A stretch of DNA of 8,195 nt from Caldifarciminota bacterium (lineage in GTDB: Bacteria; Hydrothermota; 32-111; QNBC01). A program made the translations under genes and the position numbers. The notes under the pieces were generated by a model. It was not told where the DNA came from and searched no databases. It was given only the letters and a program-made list of their open reading frames with translations. Of the stretch, positions 1 to 7,319 are shown one piece after another. The stretch's first letter is position 1, and every line of letters starts with the position of its first letter. The stretch covers positions 1 to 8,195 of the forward strand of contig JAGLYS010000312.1 of NCBI GenBank assembly GCA_023132105.1. The letters run 5' to 3'.

Positions 1-120
1 ATTCGTGTTTAATTTTCTCTTTCCCCTCTCGGCTGATGTCTGATGTCTGGCGTCTGATGTCTATTCCACATTATTCGTGAATTCATGGCTATTCCCTCCT
101 CTCCCTTTCTTCTGAAGTCT
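1..120. repeat. Partly duplicated intergenic repeat module
   Basis: The stretch seems to hold two diverged copies of one composite unit. Copy 1 has ATTCGTG at 1-7, a pyrimidine-rich tract at 13-30, then CTGATGT-type heptamers from 33. Copy 2 has ATTCGTG at 73-79, a pyrimidine-rich tract at about 90-113, then a single CTGAAGT heptamer at 112-118 followed by CT. The spacing from ATTCGTG to the heptamer start is 32 bases in copy 1 and 39 in copy 2, a difference of exactly one heptamer. No open reading frame of note lies here. This looks like a dispersed non-coding intergenic repeat family. Whether it recurs elsewhere in the genome cannot be seen from the window, and the left end may be cut by the window edge. 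Confidence 0.5.
33..62. repeat. Tandem heptamer repeat (CTGATGT)n
   Basis: Four adjacent 7-bp units can be read: CTGATGT at 33-39, CTGATGT at 40-46, CTGGCGT at 47-53 and CTGATGT at 54-60, followed by a partial CT. The third unit differs at two positions. A related lone unit, CTGAAGT, lies at 112-118. Short degenerate heptamer arrays are known in intergenic DNA of several bacteria (the STRR repeats of cyanobacteria are the classic case) and can vary in copy number. No function is indicated here. Confidence 0.8.
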
Positions 121-170
121 TATATTTATAATTCTCTTTGTGGCCCACATTCTGATCGAATTTAATTTGT

Positions 171-199
171 TTGACAAAAAAATGTAGATATTCTACTAT
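171..199 (+). promoter_or_regulatory. Sigma70-like promoter of the TPR gene
   Basis: A perfect -35 hexamer TTGACA lies at 171-176. After a 17-bp spacer comes TACTAT at 194-199, which matches the -10 consensus at 4 of 6 positions. Transcription would be expected to begin about 6-7 bases beyond the -10, that is at about 205-207, which is the ATG of the TPR gene itself. A small inverted repeat, GTAGA-tat-TCTAC (184-196), overlaps the -10 and could be a protein-binding site. Confidence 0.6.
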
Positions 200-205
200 A
201 TCTTT

Positions 206-2530
206 ATGAAAAGAATATTATTCCTGATTTTATTAATTATGATACTTTTACCTTCTTTACTCAATTCCGAATTTAGATATGAAGAACAACAACTTCAAAA
301 TGCTGTCGATTATATATTTCAGAATGATACTTCAATGGCAAATAAAATTCTTGATAGATTGATATACATCTCCTCTGGTCACAACATACTTATGGGGTCA
401 TATTTTTGGAAAGGATATATTTGTTATACAAATGATAATTTTAACATTGCAATTATAGATTTTAAAAACTCAATAAAACACTCTAACAATATTGAGTCCG
501 AATCGGTATTGAATCTCTGGATAGGAAAATCCTACTACCAAATTAACAATTTATTCGAATCTGAAAAACATTTTTCACTTATCAATAAAAATAATATAAG
601 TATGGATCTGTTATCTGAACTAATGTTTTACAAAGCATTAAAGGATTTCAAATCTGAAAACATAGAAAATGCAATTGAAATTCTCAGTGAAATTTTAACA
701 ATCAATAACCCCTCATGGATACAGTCAAATATATTCTACGCATATTATTATCTAAAGCATTATATTTCTAATGATATGGATTTCTATGAAAATCTTAATA
801 AATCCATACCTTATGATACGACAGGTAAGCTATATCTAATTAAAGGTTATATTGATATGAACACTCAAAAGCACAAGGAAGCCGAAATCTCTTTATGTAA
901 TGCTTTAAATAAAAGCACAGGTATATTCTACAAATACAGCTACCTGCTATTGCTATGGGATTATATATTACAAAATAGATATGATATTTTCACCGAGGTC
1001 TATAACAGTAAAATAGACATCCCCGAATATAACGAATCCATTCTTTTCTTATATGGGTATTCTTTAGAAAAAACACACAAATACGACAAAGCTATAGAGA
1101 TATTTGACTATTTAATAGATAATTATCCTCAATCAAAATATGTTGCTTATAGTACATTTTTCAAGGCATTATCACTATTCAATTTATTCAAATATCAGAA
1201 AGCAATCGATGTATTTAAAAATTTTGAAGCAACATATCCACCTTATCATACATTATATTCATTTTCCCAATACTTCCATGCATTATCCCTTTATAAAATT
1301 AATAAATTCGAAAATGCCATTGAAAATTTTAACAAAATTATAATTTCAAATCCATCCTTTATCGACATTGACAGAGTTTATTATATGATAGCTAAATCCA
1401 ATTTAAGCATTAAAAATAATGAAATCGCATTGACTTTCTTTAATATTGTTATTGATAGCTTCCCTGAAAGTACAAACTATAATTATGCTAAATACAATAT
1501 TGCAATTACAAATTATAATAGGAAAAGATATAAAACAGCTTTGAAATTATTTAAAGAATTAATCGAGAATGATTCTTATCCGCAGGATTTGTATGAAGAT
1601 GTTCTTTTTTATTCTGAAAAATGCAGATTGAAGATTGGATACTATAAAAATATTGTTGATATGGCATTTGCTTTTATTAAAAAATATCCCAACACCAAAA
1701 AGACAATGGCATTAACAAGAGAACTTAGTGTTTATTATAAAACAAAAGGTGAATTCGACAAATTACTTGATTTATATATTTATCTTATTGATAATATTAA
1801 TAATAATGAAATAAAATCAAATTATTTAAGAACGATTTCAGATATCTATATTTCCTTGAATGATTACGGTAAAGCAATACTATCTTTGCAGAAATTACCA
1901 CATCCCGAATTCGATGATAAGATCCTTATATCCAACCTTTTTATTAAATCAAGTAAATACGATGATGCAATTCAATTGTTAACAGTACTATTAAAATCAG
2001 TTAATGAAAAAAGTAAAACCAATATCATATACTACAATATTGCAGAATGCTATAAAGGAATAAATCAATATAATGAAGCTGGTAAGATTCTTAACAATAT
2101 TTTAAAAAATTATGGAGTGGAGAAAGATTCATTTTATATCCAATCCGTATTGTCTCTTTCAAACATATATGCTGGGGATGGATTATTAAGACAAGCTGAA
2201 ACACTACTAGCTAATACTGCACAAAACACAAATATAATGCAATATGATCTATATATTCAACTGGCAAAATATATAATGCAGGAAGACAATTATCCGAATG
2301 CAATAAAAATACTTAAAAATGCACTGAATTATACAAATAATGACAATGAAAAATGGGCATATATTTACTATCTTCTTGGAACATGCTATTTTGAGATGGC
2401 AGAATTCGACGAATCACTACAATATCTTGATGAAGCTAAAATGCTTACATTAGAAAGAGTTTTAATAAATGAAATAATGATTTTGAAAGCGAAAGTAAAT
2501 ATCAGGGAGGAAAATATCTCTCCTCCCTGA
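206..2530 (+). CDS. Exported TPR-repeat protein, function unknown
   Basis: A 774-residue protein opens with a clear signal peptide (MKR, then a hydrophobic run to about residue 20, likely cut near LLNS-EF), so it should be exported. The rest is helical tetratricopeptide repeats, roughly ten or more, with the usual pattern of small residues and aromatic ends. Clear examples are at about 65-95, 283-309 (KYDKAIEIFDYLIDNYP), 313-345, 353-383, 391-420, 608-636, 682-708 and 718-746. Several repeats have the AI..F..(I/L)...(F/Y)P form seen in periplasmic BamD/CpoB-like TPR proteins. No enzyme domain, LysM or C-terminal sorting signal is visible. The start at 206 is chosen because the signal peptide begins there and a stop codon lies in frame at 185. 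No Shine-Dalgarno sequence precedes it. It likely acts as a protein-binding scaffold in the periplasm or envelope. Convergence with the pil operon suggests, but does not show, a link to pilus assembly. Confidence 0.85.
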   Translation: MKRILFLILLIMILLPSLLNSEFRYEEQQLQNAVDYIFQNDTSMANKILDRLIYISSGHNILMGSYFWKGYICYTNDNFNIAIIDFKNSIKHSNNIESESVLNLWIGKSYYQINNLFESEKHFSLINKNNISMDLLSELMFYKALKDFKSENIENAIEILSEILTINNPSWIQSNIFYAYYYLKHYISNDMDFYENLNKSIPYDTTGKLYLIKGYIDMNTQKHKEAEISLCNALNKSTGIFYKYSYLLLLWDYILQNRYDIFTEVYNSKIDIPEYNESILFLYGYSLEKTHKYDKAIEIFDYLIDNYPQSKYVAYSTFFKALSLFNLFKYQKAIDVFKNFEATYPPYHTLYSFSQYFHALSLYKINKFENAIENFNKIIISNPSFIDIDRVYYMIAKSNLSIKNNEIALTFFNIVIDSFPESTNYNYAKYNIAITNYNRKRYKTALKLFKELIENDSYPQDLYEDVLFYSEKCRLKIGYYKNIVDMAFAFIKKYPNTKKTMALTRELSVYYKTKGEFDKLLDLYIYLIDNINNNEIKSNYLRTISDIYISLNDYGKAILSLQKLPHPEFDDKILISNLFIKSSKYDDAIQLLTVLLKSVNEKSKTNIIYYNIAECYKGINQYNEAGKILNNILKNYGVEKDSFYIQSVLSLSNIYAGDGLLRQAETLLANTAQNTNIMQYDLYIQLAKYIMQEDNYPNAIKILKNALNYTNNDNEKWAYIYYLLGTCYFEMAEFDESLQYLDEAKMLTLERVLINEIMILKAKVNIREENISPP

Positions 2531-2544
2531 TATACGCTGTTTTT
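2499..2544. terminator. Terminator between convergent TPR gene and pilQ
   Basis: A perfect 13-bp inverted repeat has arms ATATCAGGGAGGA (2499-2511) and TCCTCCCTGATAT (2521-2533) around a 9-base loop. On the + strand it is followed by TTTTT at 2540-2544, six bases past the stem, and more T/C-rich sequence. The stem covers the last codons of the TPR gene and includes its TGA stop at 2528-2530. The same stem lies 23 bases beyond the pilQ stop, so it can also end the pil transcript, though the T-run on the - strand side is poor. It probably works in both directions, better on +. Confidence 0.8.
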
Positions 2545-2556
2545 CTTCTACCTAAT

Positions 2557-4116
2557 CTACTTAATTATATGAGGTGTTAGGAATATTAACACTTCCCTCT
2601 TTTCTGTATGCTTTGATGTAGTACCAAATATATTTCCAATAATAGGTATCCCCCTAAGAAGTGGAATACCCGTTTTGGTATCTGATTGAGTAGTTTTGAT
2701 AAAACCACCCATAACAACTGTTTCACCATCCTTTACAACCTGCCTTGTATCTGCTTCCGTAGTATTGATTATAGGATGATTTGTGGAGGCACCTTCCACA
2801 GTACTGAGTTCAGCATGAATATCCATTGTAATTTCATTAAAAGAATTAATTTGAGGAGTAACCTCTATTTTCGTACCGACAGTATATAATTTTGTTATGG
2901 GATTACCTCTTTGATCTAACATAACCACAGTGAATTTTTTACCACCAAGTATGCTTGCTTTTTGATTGTTAACAGCTGTAATCCGAGGATTTGCAATTGT
3001 TTTTGATTTATTTTCCTTCTCTAACATCTGGAGCTTCGCATTAACATTAACATATGAACCGACAGTTCCAATATTAAAAGTCGTATGTGCTGCTATTTCT
3101 TCTCCCGATGTTACATCTCCCTTTACATCACCTGAGGGCGATGACAATCCGGAAACACCCCAATTAATGCCAAGTGCCCTGTCATAATTAGCATCGATTT
3201 CAACAACTTTTACAACAATTTCAACTTGTGGATTAGGAGAATCCAATACACTTAACATCTTATCAACGATATCAATGTTCTCTTTAATATCCGTAACAAT
3301 TATTGCATTTGTCCTTTTATCAACTTCGATCCCTCCTCTTGATGACAATAATTTCATTAAGGGTGTTTTTATTTCATCTGAATGAGCAAATTTTAATTTA
3401 AAAATCTTATTGATTAACGGATTAGATTCTTCTCTGATTTGTAATTCTTTTTTAAATTCATCTCCTGTACCTACTCTAATAATATCACCTTCGATTAAAT
3501 ATGTAAATCCAGCAGATCTTAAAATAACATCCAGAGCTTTTTCCCAGGGAACATTATGCAAATCAACCGTAACGGTTCCTTTAATATTACTACTGGCTAT
3601 TATATTTCTACCACTATAGTTAGCTAATCCTCTTAAAACAGTTACTATATCAGCATTTTCCAGATCTAATGATATTAATCCACCTTCTGCATCTATTTCA
3701 CTGTTTTTATTATGTGAAAATTCTTTTGCATATGTGATAAACTCTTCCGTCCCTGAATTTATTATCAAATTAACAACTGATTCGTCACGAGTGATAGAAT
3801 AAGAAAACTCATCATCACATATAACATTGAATCTGATTACCATATCATTAGGATTTGAAATATCAACACCCTTAATTCCACCCCGTCCGATAATAAATTT
3901 CTCAAGAGGAATATCATTATCAATATTTACAAAATCCAAAACTATTCTTGAAGGTTCGGAAAGCGAATAATCGGTAAATGTTACATCACCTTTAACTTTC
4001 ATCTGTACTAATGTTTTATTCGAACTATAAGGTAGAACCGAAATACTGTTAATTTCAGTTCCTATTAACATAAATGGAAGGATTAGCATTAATAGAATTA
4101 TCGTTGTCTTTCTCAT
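2557..4116 (-). CDS. pilQ: Type IV pilus secretin PilQ
   Basis: PilQ forms the outer-membrane ring through which the pilus exits. The 519 residues show a signal peptide (1 to about 20, no lipobox), one AMIN domain (about 22-120, peptidoglycan binding in the family), an STN/N0 domain (about 146-216), one secretin N1 domain (about 234-292), and the secretin beta-barrel domain to the C-terminus. The barrel carries the hallmark GIPLLRGIPIIGNIFG near 483-498 and ends EVLIFLTPHII. It is shorter than many proteobacterial PilQ proteins (often about 700 residues), which have more AMIN copies, and there is no pilotin-binding tail after the barrel. It is the last gene of the operon, 13 bases after pilP. 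GAGGT at 4125-4121 is the ribosome binding site. Confidence 0.95.
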   Translation of the reverse strand: MRKTTIILLMLILPFMLIGTEINSISVLPYSSNKTLVQMKVKGDVTFTDYSLSEPSRIVLDFVNIDNDIPLEKFIIGRGGIKGVDISNPNDMVIRFNVICDDEFSYSITRDESVVNLIINSGTEEFITYAKEFSHNKNSEIDAEGGLISLDLENADIVTVLRGLANYSGRNIIASSNIKGTVTVDLHNVPWEKALDVILRSAGFTYLIEGDIIRVGTGDEFKKELQIREESNPLINKIFKLKFAHSDEIKTPLMKLLSSRGGIEVDKRTNAIIVTDIKENIDIVDKMLSVLDSPNPQVEIVVKVVEIDANYDRALGINWGVSGLSSPSGDVKGDVTSGEEIAAHTTFNIGTVGSYVNVNAKLQMLEKENKSKTIANPRITAVNNQKASILGGKKFTVVMLDQRGNPITKLYTVGTKIEVTPQINSFNEITMDIHAELSTVEGASTNHPIINTTEADTRQVVKDGETVVMGGFIKTTQSDTKTGIPLLRGIPIIGNIFGTTSKHTEKREVLIFLTPHIIK

Positions 4117-4129
4117 ATATACCTCATTT

Positions 4130-4723
4130 TTAAAATTTTAATTTTTGATCTTCTGATTCAAGCTTAAATGTTGTTTTAGACACAAAACCGAACTGATGTG
4201 TTTCAAAAATTATATAATCGTTTCCAATTTCTTTTACAAAACCGTTAGCAATTTTATCATTTTCCCTTAATACAAATCCTTGACCACCAAATTCCTTAAT
4301 TAAAGCTACTCTTCCATTAGGACCTGTTACAATTCCAGTAAGAATAGAATTGTCAAGGTTAAGTGACTCTGAAGTCCTGCTCTTCGAAAGTAATGGTTCA
4401 AAAATATCTCTTTTATTTGCTGATTTGAACACATATGTTTCAACCTTGAAAGGTAATTGCACTCCTTTTAATAGACTATCAATACTAATTGTATCCTCTT
4501 CAGTATCTCCAACCTCATTGGAATCTGCATTATTATTCTTTTGCAATATACTGTTGGAAATCCCATTAGTTGCAATATTTCCCTGTTCGACATTCTTATT
4601 ACTGCTATTTCCTACAAAAAAAGTCACAACCTTATTTACAAGGTAATTGGAGATATTCCCTTTGCTGCATCCAGTGGAAAGAACCAGAACAACTATAAGT
4701 ATAATATACAATATCTTTTTCAT
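4130..4723 (-). CDS. pilP: Type IV pilus assembly lipoprotein PilP
   Basis: PilP is an inner-membrane lipoprotein that joins the PilN/PilO dimer to the PilQ secretin. The 197 residues begin with a lipoprotein signal peptide with lipobox LSTGC, the lipidated cysteine being residue 19. A low-complexity, Asn/Ser-rich linker covers about 38-75. The conserved PilP part starts with KRDIFEPLL (about 104-112), the equivalent of the family's RDPF motif, and continues as a small beta-rich domain to the end (ILTGIVTGPNGRVALI, then GQGFVLRENDKI). The start overlaps the pilO stop in ATGA, which suggests translational coupling. AGGGGG at 4735-4730 gives a suitable ribosome binding site. The identity rests on the motifs and on its place between pilO and pilQ. 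Confidence 0.9.
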   Translation of the reverse strand: MKKILYIILIVVLVLSTGCSKGNISNYLVNKVVTFFVGNSSNKNVEQGNIATNGISNSILQKNNNADSNEVGDTEEDTISIDSLLKGVQLPFKVETYVFKSANKRDIFEPLLSKSRTSESLNLDNSILTGIVTGPNGRVALIKEFGGQGFVLRENDKIANGFVKEIGNDYIIFETHQFGFVSKTTFKLESEDQKLKF

Positions 4724-5325
4724 TTCTTGCCCCCTGTTTTATCTGTTTTTTTAGAGGGTTTTAATGCCGGATTAATCGCATATGTTTCAATTGTAATATC
4801 AGCAATAACATTTCCTTCTCTTCTTCGCGTTTCACTCTGAGCTTTTGGATTATCTTTAACATTGAACAACAATGGTTTAATTATCCTTTTTAGCATACCA
4901 AGATTAGTTAGCATCGCCCCAAAATCATTATAATCAGATGATAAACTGACTTTATATTTTGCTGTAGAATAGTCTCCCGTCGCTGTAATAGCACCGATCG
5001 GAGAAAATTTCAAAATCTTTATATTGTTCTGCGAAGCAGCTTTTCCAACCAATCGTATAATATTTTGGGTTTGTATACTTGTCGGAAGCATGTCACTTGC
5101 TTTTGCCCACTGAAGTTCCATCTCTTTGTATTTTCTCTTTGTTTCATCAAGGCTTGCCGCAACCATTCTCGCATTACTCAGTTCTGAGGAAACTTTAGTA
5201 TGTGTATTCTTAAGAGTTCTGATTTCCGTATTGTTTTTACTTAATATTAGATAATTCCATAAAACTATTATAATGATGAGAAGTAAAGCTGACACCGAAA
5301 TAACTATTATATTTTTTCTGTCCAT
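4720..5325 (-). CDS. pilO: Type IV pilus inner-membrane protein PilO
   Basis: PilO pairs with PilN across the inner membrane and positions PilP. The 201 residues show a short cytoplasmic start, one membrane helix (about 7-29), a periplasmic coiled coil (about 33-75), and a ferredoxin-like domain beginning near MLPTSIQTQNIIRLVGKAA (79-97), which is the family's typical segment, followed by NIKILKFSPIG. The C-terminus is Lys-rich (PSKKTDKTGGKK). Length is normal for PilO. It starts 12 bases after pilN, with AGG upstream of the ATG, and ends in a 4-base overlap with pilP. Sequence conservation in PilO is low, so the call depends on architecture plus operon order. Confidence 0.9.
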   Translation of the reverse strand: MDRKNIIVISVSALLLIIIIVLWNYLILSKNNTEIRTLKNTHTKVSSELSNARMVAASLDETKRKYKEMELQWAKASDMLPTSIQTQNIIRLVGKAASQNNIKILKFSPIGAITATGDYSTAKYKVSLSSDYNDFGAMLTNLGMLKRIIKPLLFNVKDNPKAQSETRRREGNVIADITIETYAINPALKPSKKTDKTGGKK

Positions 5326-5337
5326 ATAAACCTGCCT

Positions 5338-5919
5338 TTATATCGCTATTGAACATGATAATTTGAATTCCTTTATATCACGTTCAAGCAATCTTTTCTT
5401 CTCAATTACTTTAAGGTTAACCGTATTGAAATATCGATTCTTCTCTAAATTATCTATAAAATCAGAGACTATTATAATAGAAAATGTAATACCATTAATC
5501 TCCAGAGTATTGCCCTTCTGCCGTACTGATGTTAACCACATATAATCAGGTAGGCAATCTGCTAAATTGTCAGCAATTTTTGCCTCTCTCAATCTTCCGG
5601 TATTCAATTGTTCTACTACACTAATTTTATGTTGTAGATCTCTCTGTTTCGCTTTGAAATCATTTACCAAATTAACTACTTCATCCAAGATCCTTAATTC
5701 GGTTTCCATTGTAGCAATTTCAGTTTTTAATTTATTTATAGTGGCTTGCTGTTTAAAAGTGAAAGCAATAAGTATGCCAATTGCAATAATAAATACTCCT
5801 ACTACAAGGAATATTCCTCCTTTTATCGGGAGTTTTAAGTTAAAACTAACTTTGGGCATACCAATATCTTTCTTCCTGGTTTTTCTTATCTCTTGTGGCA
5901 ATAAATTAATATCAATCAT
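5338..5919 (-). CDS. pilN: Type IV pilus inner-membrane protein PilN
   Basis: PilN links cytoplasmic PilM to the periplasmic PilO/PilP complex. The 193 residues start with MIDINLLPQE, the conserved N-terminal motif that docks into PilM. A membrane helix lies at about 33-55, a coiled coil at about 60-105, and the periplasmic ferredoxin-like domain follows (DYMWLTSVRQKGNTLEING at 125-143, then a hydrophobic strand and SDFIDNLE, ending FKLSCSI). Length is usual for the family. AGGAG at 5930-5926 sits six bases before the ATG, and the gap from pilM is 13 bases. The stretch between the docking motif and the membrane helix is rich in Lys and Arg, as expected for a cytoplasmic side. Confidence 0.93.
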   Translation of the reverse strand: MIDINLLPQEIRKTRKKDIGMPKVSFNLKLPIKGGIFLVVGVFIIAIGILIAFTFKQQATINKLKTEIATMETELRILDEVVNLVNDFKAKQRDLQHKISVVEQLNTGRLREAKIADNLADCLPDYMWLTSVRQKGNTLEINGITFSIIIVSDFIDNLEKNRYFNTVNLKVIEKKRLLERDIKEFKLSCSIAI

Positions 5920-5932
5920 AATTATCTCCTAT

Positions 5933-6964
5933 TTATTCAGCCCTTAAAGCCAGTCCACATGCTTCAGCAATGATAGGAGCTATGCTTTTAATATCATTTG
6001 CTTTTATTCCCTCTCCTATTGAAACCTTTGCAAATGGATCGATTATCTCTACCTTTGTACCAAAGTGCTTAGCTAATAACTCACTAAACCCAGGAATTAA
6101 TGCTCCACCACCAGAAAGAACTATTTTATCAATATGCTCCTTATCTCTGGTTAGATAAGTTAAATTTCTTTCAATACTAATTGAAATACTATCTACAAAA
6201 TCATATAGCGCGGCATTGATCTCATCATTGTTATATTTATCTTTACTTTTACCAAGAATAATGTCAATTGCATCATCCTCAGTAATACCAAATCTCTTCT
6301 GTAACTCATATACGAACTTCTTCGAAGCAGTAGGATTTCCTCTTGTAAACATAAAGACGCCATCATCAATAAAGCTAATACTTGTGTCTTCGAATCCTAC
6401 GCTTACAAGTGAAATAAACTGTCCTTTGGGTTGATCAGCATTAAATTCGTATATATTATTTGTTGCAAAACTCGATATATCCATTTTTTTTACATCCAAT
6501 CCTACCTCATGTAATAAATCAATCTTCTGAAGAATAGCATCCTTTTTAGCAGCGACTAATAATACATCCATTTTACCGTCAGGTCTATCAGGATTAACAA
6601 CTGCATAATCCAGTTCAATACTATTTACATCAAATGGAATCTGTTGTTCTGCTTCCCATTTTATCGATTCTGCAATTTCGCTTCTTTTCATTTTTTCCAT
6701 TTGAATACGCTTTACTATTACAGACTTGCCATAAATCGATATAACTACCTTTTTGTTTTTTAGTTTCATATCGTTAATCATCTCTTTCATTGTGTTGATA
6801 ACAAGACCTCTATCCATTATCTCACCATCTACTATAGCTTCAGATGCTAATTTTTTCACTTCGTAATTAGTAAGAATAGGTGACTTTGGTAATCCTTCAA
6901 ATTCAACAATTTTTATCAGTGAGCTTCCGATATCAACACCAATACCAATTTTTCCTTTAGCCAT
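5933..6964 (-). CDS. pilM: Type IV pilus assembly ATPase-like protein PilM
   Basis: PilM is a cytoplasmic actin-like (FtsA-fold) protein that binds nucleotide and the PilN tail, forming the inner ring of the pilus machine. The 343 residues carry the phosphate-1 motif at 11-18 (DIGSSLIK), the family segment SIKWEAEQQIPFD (100-112), VLLVAAKKD (134-142), and the adenosine motif IVLSGGGALIPGF (281-293). No membrane helix or signal peptide is seen. Length matches typical PilM. It begins 14 bases after the HTH gene and is preceded by AGGTAGGG three bases upstream of the ATG. It heads the pilMNOPQ block in the canonical order. Confidence 0.96.
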   Translation of the reverse strand: MAKGKIGIGVDIGSSLIKIVEFEGLPKSPILTNYEVKKLASEAIVDGEIMDRGLVINTMKEMINDMKLKNKKVVISIYGKSVIVKRIQMEKMKRSEIAESIKWEAEQQIPFDVNSIELDYAVVNPDRPDGKMDVLLVAAKKDAILQKIDLLHEVGLDVKKMDISSFATNNIYEFNADQPKGQFISLVSVGFEDTSISFIDDGVFMFTRGNPTASKKFVYELQKRFGITEDDAIDIILGKSKDKYNNDEINAALYDFVDSISISIERNLTYLTRDKEHIDKIVLSGGGALIPGFSELLAKHFGTKVEIIDPFAKVSIGEGIKANDIKSIAPIIAEACGLALRAE

Positions 6965-6978
6965 AGTCCCTACCTTTT

Positions 6979-7164
6979 TTAAGATTCAATGTACCTAATC
7001 AAAGAGAGCCCTTTTACATGCCATCTTCGACCAATTTTTTTACCAGATAGTTTTCCTTTTCGCAGAATATTTCTCACTGTTTGCCCACTAAGCGACAATA
7101 ACTTTCCAACTTCCTCTACGGTGTAAAACTTGTCCGGTTTAATATCATTTGGAGATAAAGCCAT
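6979..7164 (-). CDS. Small excisionase/MerR-type HTH DNA-binding protein
   Basis: A 61-residue protein that is almost entirely one winged-helix domain of the MerR-like, excisionase-family type (HTH_17). The signature runs from YTVEEVGKLLSLSGQTVRN (14-32) to GKLSGKKIGRRWHV (37-50), where the first part is the helix-turn-helix and KIGRRW is the typical wing. There is no effector or enzyme domain. It is the first gene of the pil operon, 14 bases before pilM, with a strong ribosome binding site. Family members bind DNA as excision factors or small regulators. No integrase or phage gene is visible, so a regulatory role, possibly on its own operon promoter, is more likely. That role is inferred from position only. 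Confidence 0.85.
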   Translation of the reverse strand: MALSPNDIKPDKFYTVEEVGKLLSLSGQTVRNILRKGKLSGKKIGRRWHVKGLSLIRYIES

Positions 7165-7169
7165 ATGTA

Positions 7170-7175
7170 CTCCTT
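7170..7175 (-). promoter_or_regulatory. Strong ribosome binding site of the HTH gene
   Basis: AAGGAG reads 7175 to 7170 on the - strand, five bases before the ATG at 7164. This fixes the start of the short HTH gene and supports it being translated despite its 61-residue length. Confidence 0.85.
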
Positions 7176-7212
7176 GTGACAGGTTATATAATTATAGCTA
7201 TTTATATCTAAC

Positions 7213-7241
7213 AGTATACATTTATAGATAACTAATGTCAA
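7213..7241 (-). promoter_or_regulatory. Sigma70-like promoter of the HTH-pilMNOPQ operon
   Basis: On the - strand, TTGACA (7241-7236) is followed after exactly 17 bp by TATACT (7218-7213), matching the consensus at 6/6 and 5/6 positions. Transcription should start near 7206, giving a leader of about 42 bases before the HTH start. The DNA around the -10 holds two similar AT-rich stretches (ATAAATGTATA and ATAAATAGCTATA on the - strand), which could be operator sites. This is the strongest promoter in the window. Confidence 0.8.
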
Positions 7242-7260
7242 GTAATATTAATTATTTATA

Positions 7261-7277
7261 AATATATACTATATATT
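7261..7277. repeat. Perfect 8-1-8 AT-rich inverted repeat
   Basis: AATATATA (7261-7268) and TATATATT (7270-7277) form a perfect dyad around one central base. It lies 20 bases upstream of the -35 of the pil operon, between lemA and the HTH gene. It might be an operator or upstream binding site. In DNA this AT-rich, chance is a serious alternative. Confidence 0.4.
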
Positions 7278-7319
7278 GTGGTAAACTCGGATATCCCGCT
7301 ATATCTTGATATTCAGAAA

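Noticed and set aside
33..62. Heptamer array as a CRISPR array
   Set aside because: The units are 7 bp and directly adjacent with no spacers, and no cas genes are present.
139..149. TGTGGCCCACA palindrome as a terminator or operator
   Set aside because: The arms are five bases with a single-base centre and no T-run; it is too short to support a function.
1140..1343. Short + frame open within the TPR gene
   Set aside because: It lies wholly inside the TPR coding region in another frame, has no ribosome binding site and no recognisable domain.
4541..4840. + strand frame opposite pilP and pilO
   Set aside because: It is antisense to two well-supported pil genes and its translation resembles no known family; it arises from codon use on the other strand.
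6979..7164. HTH protein as a phage or plasmid excisionase marking an integrated element
   Set aside because: No integrase, attachment-site duplication or tRNA gene is visible, and the gene is locked in an operon with pilM.
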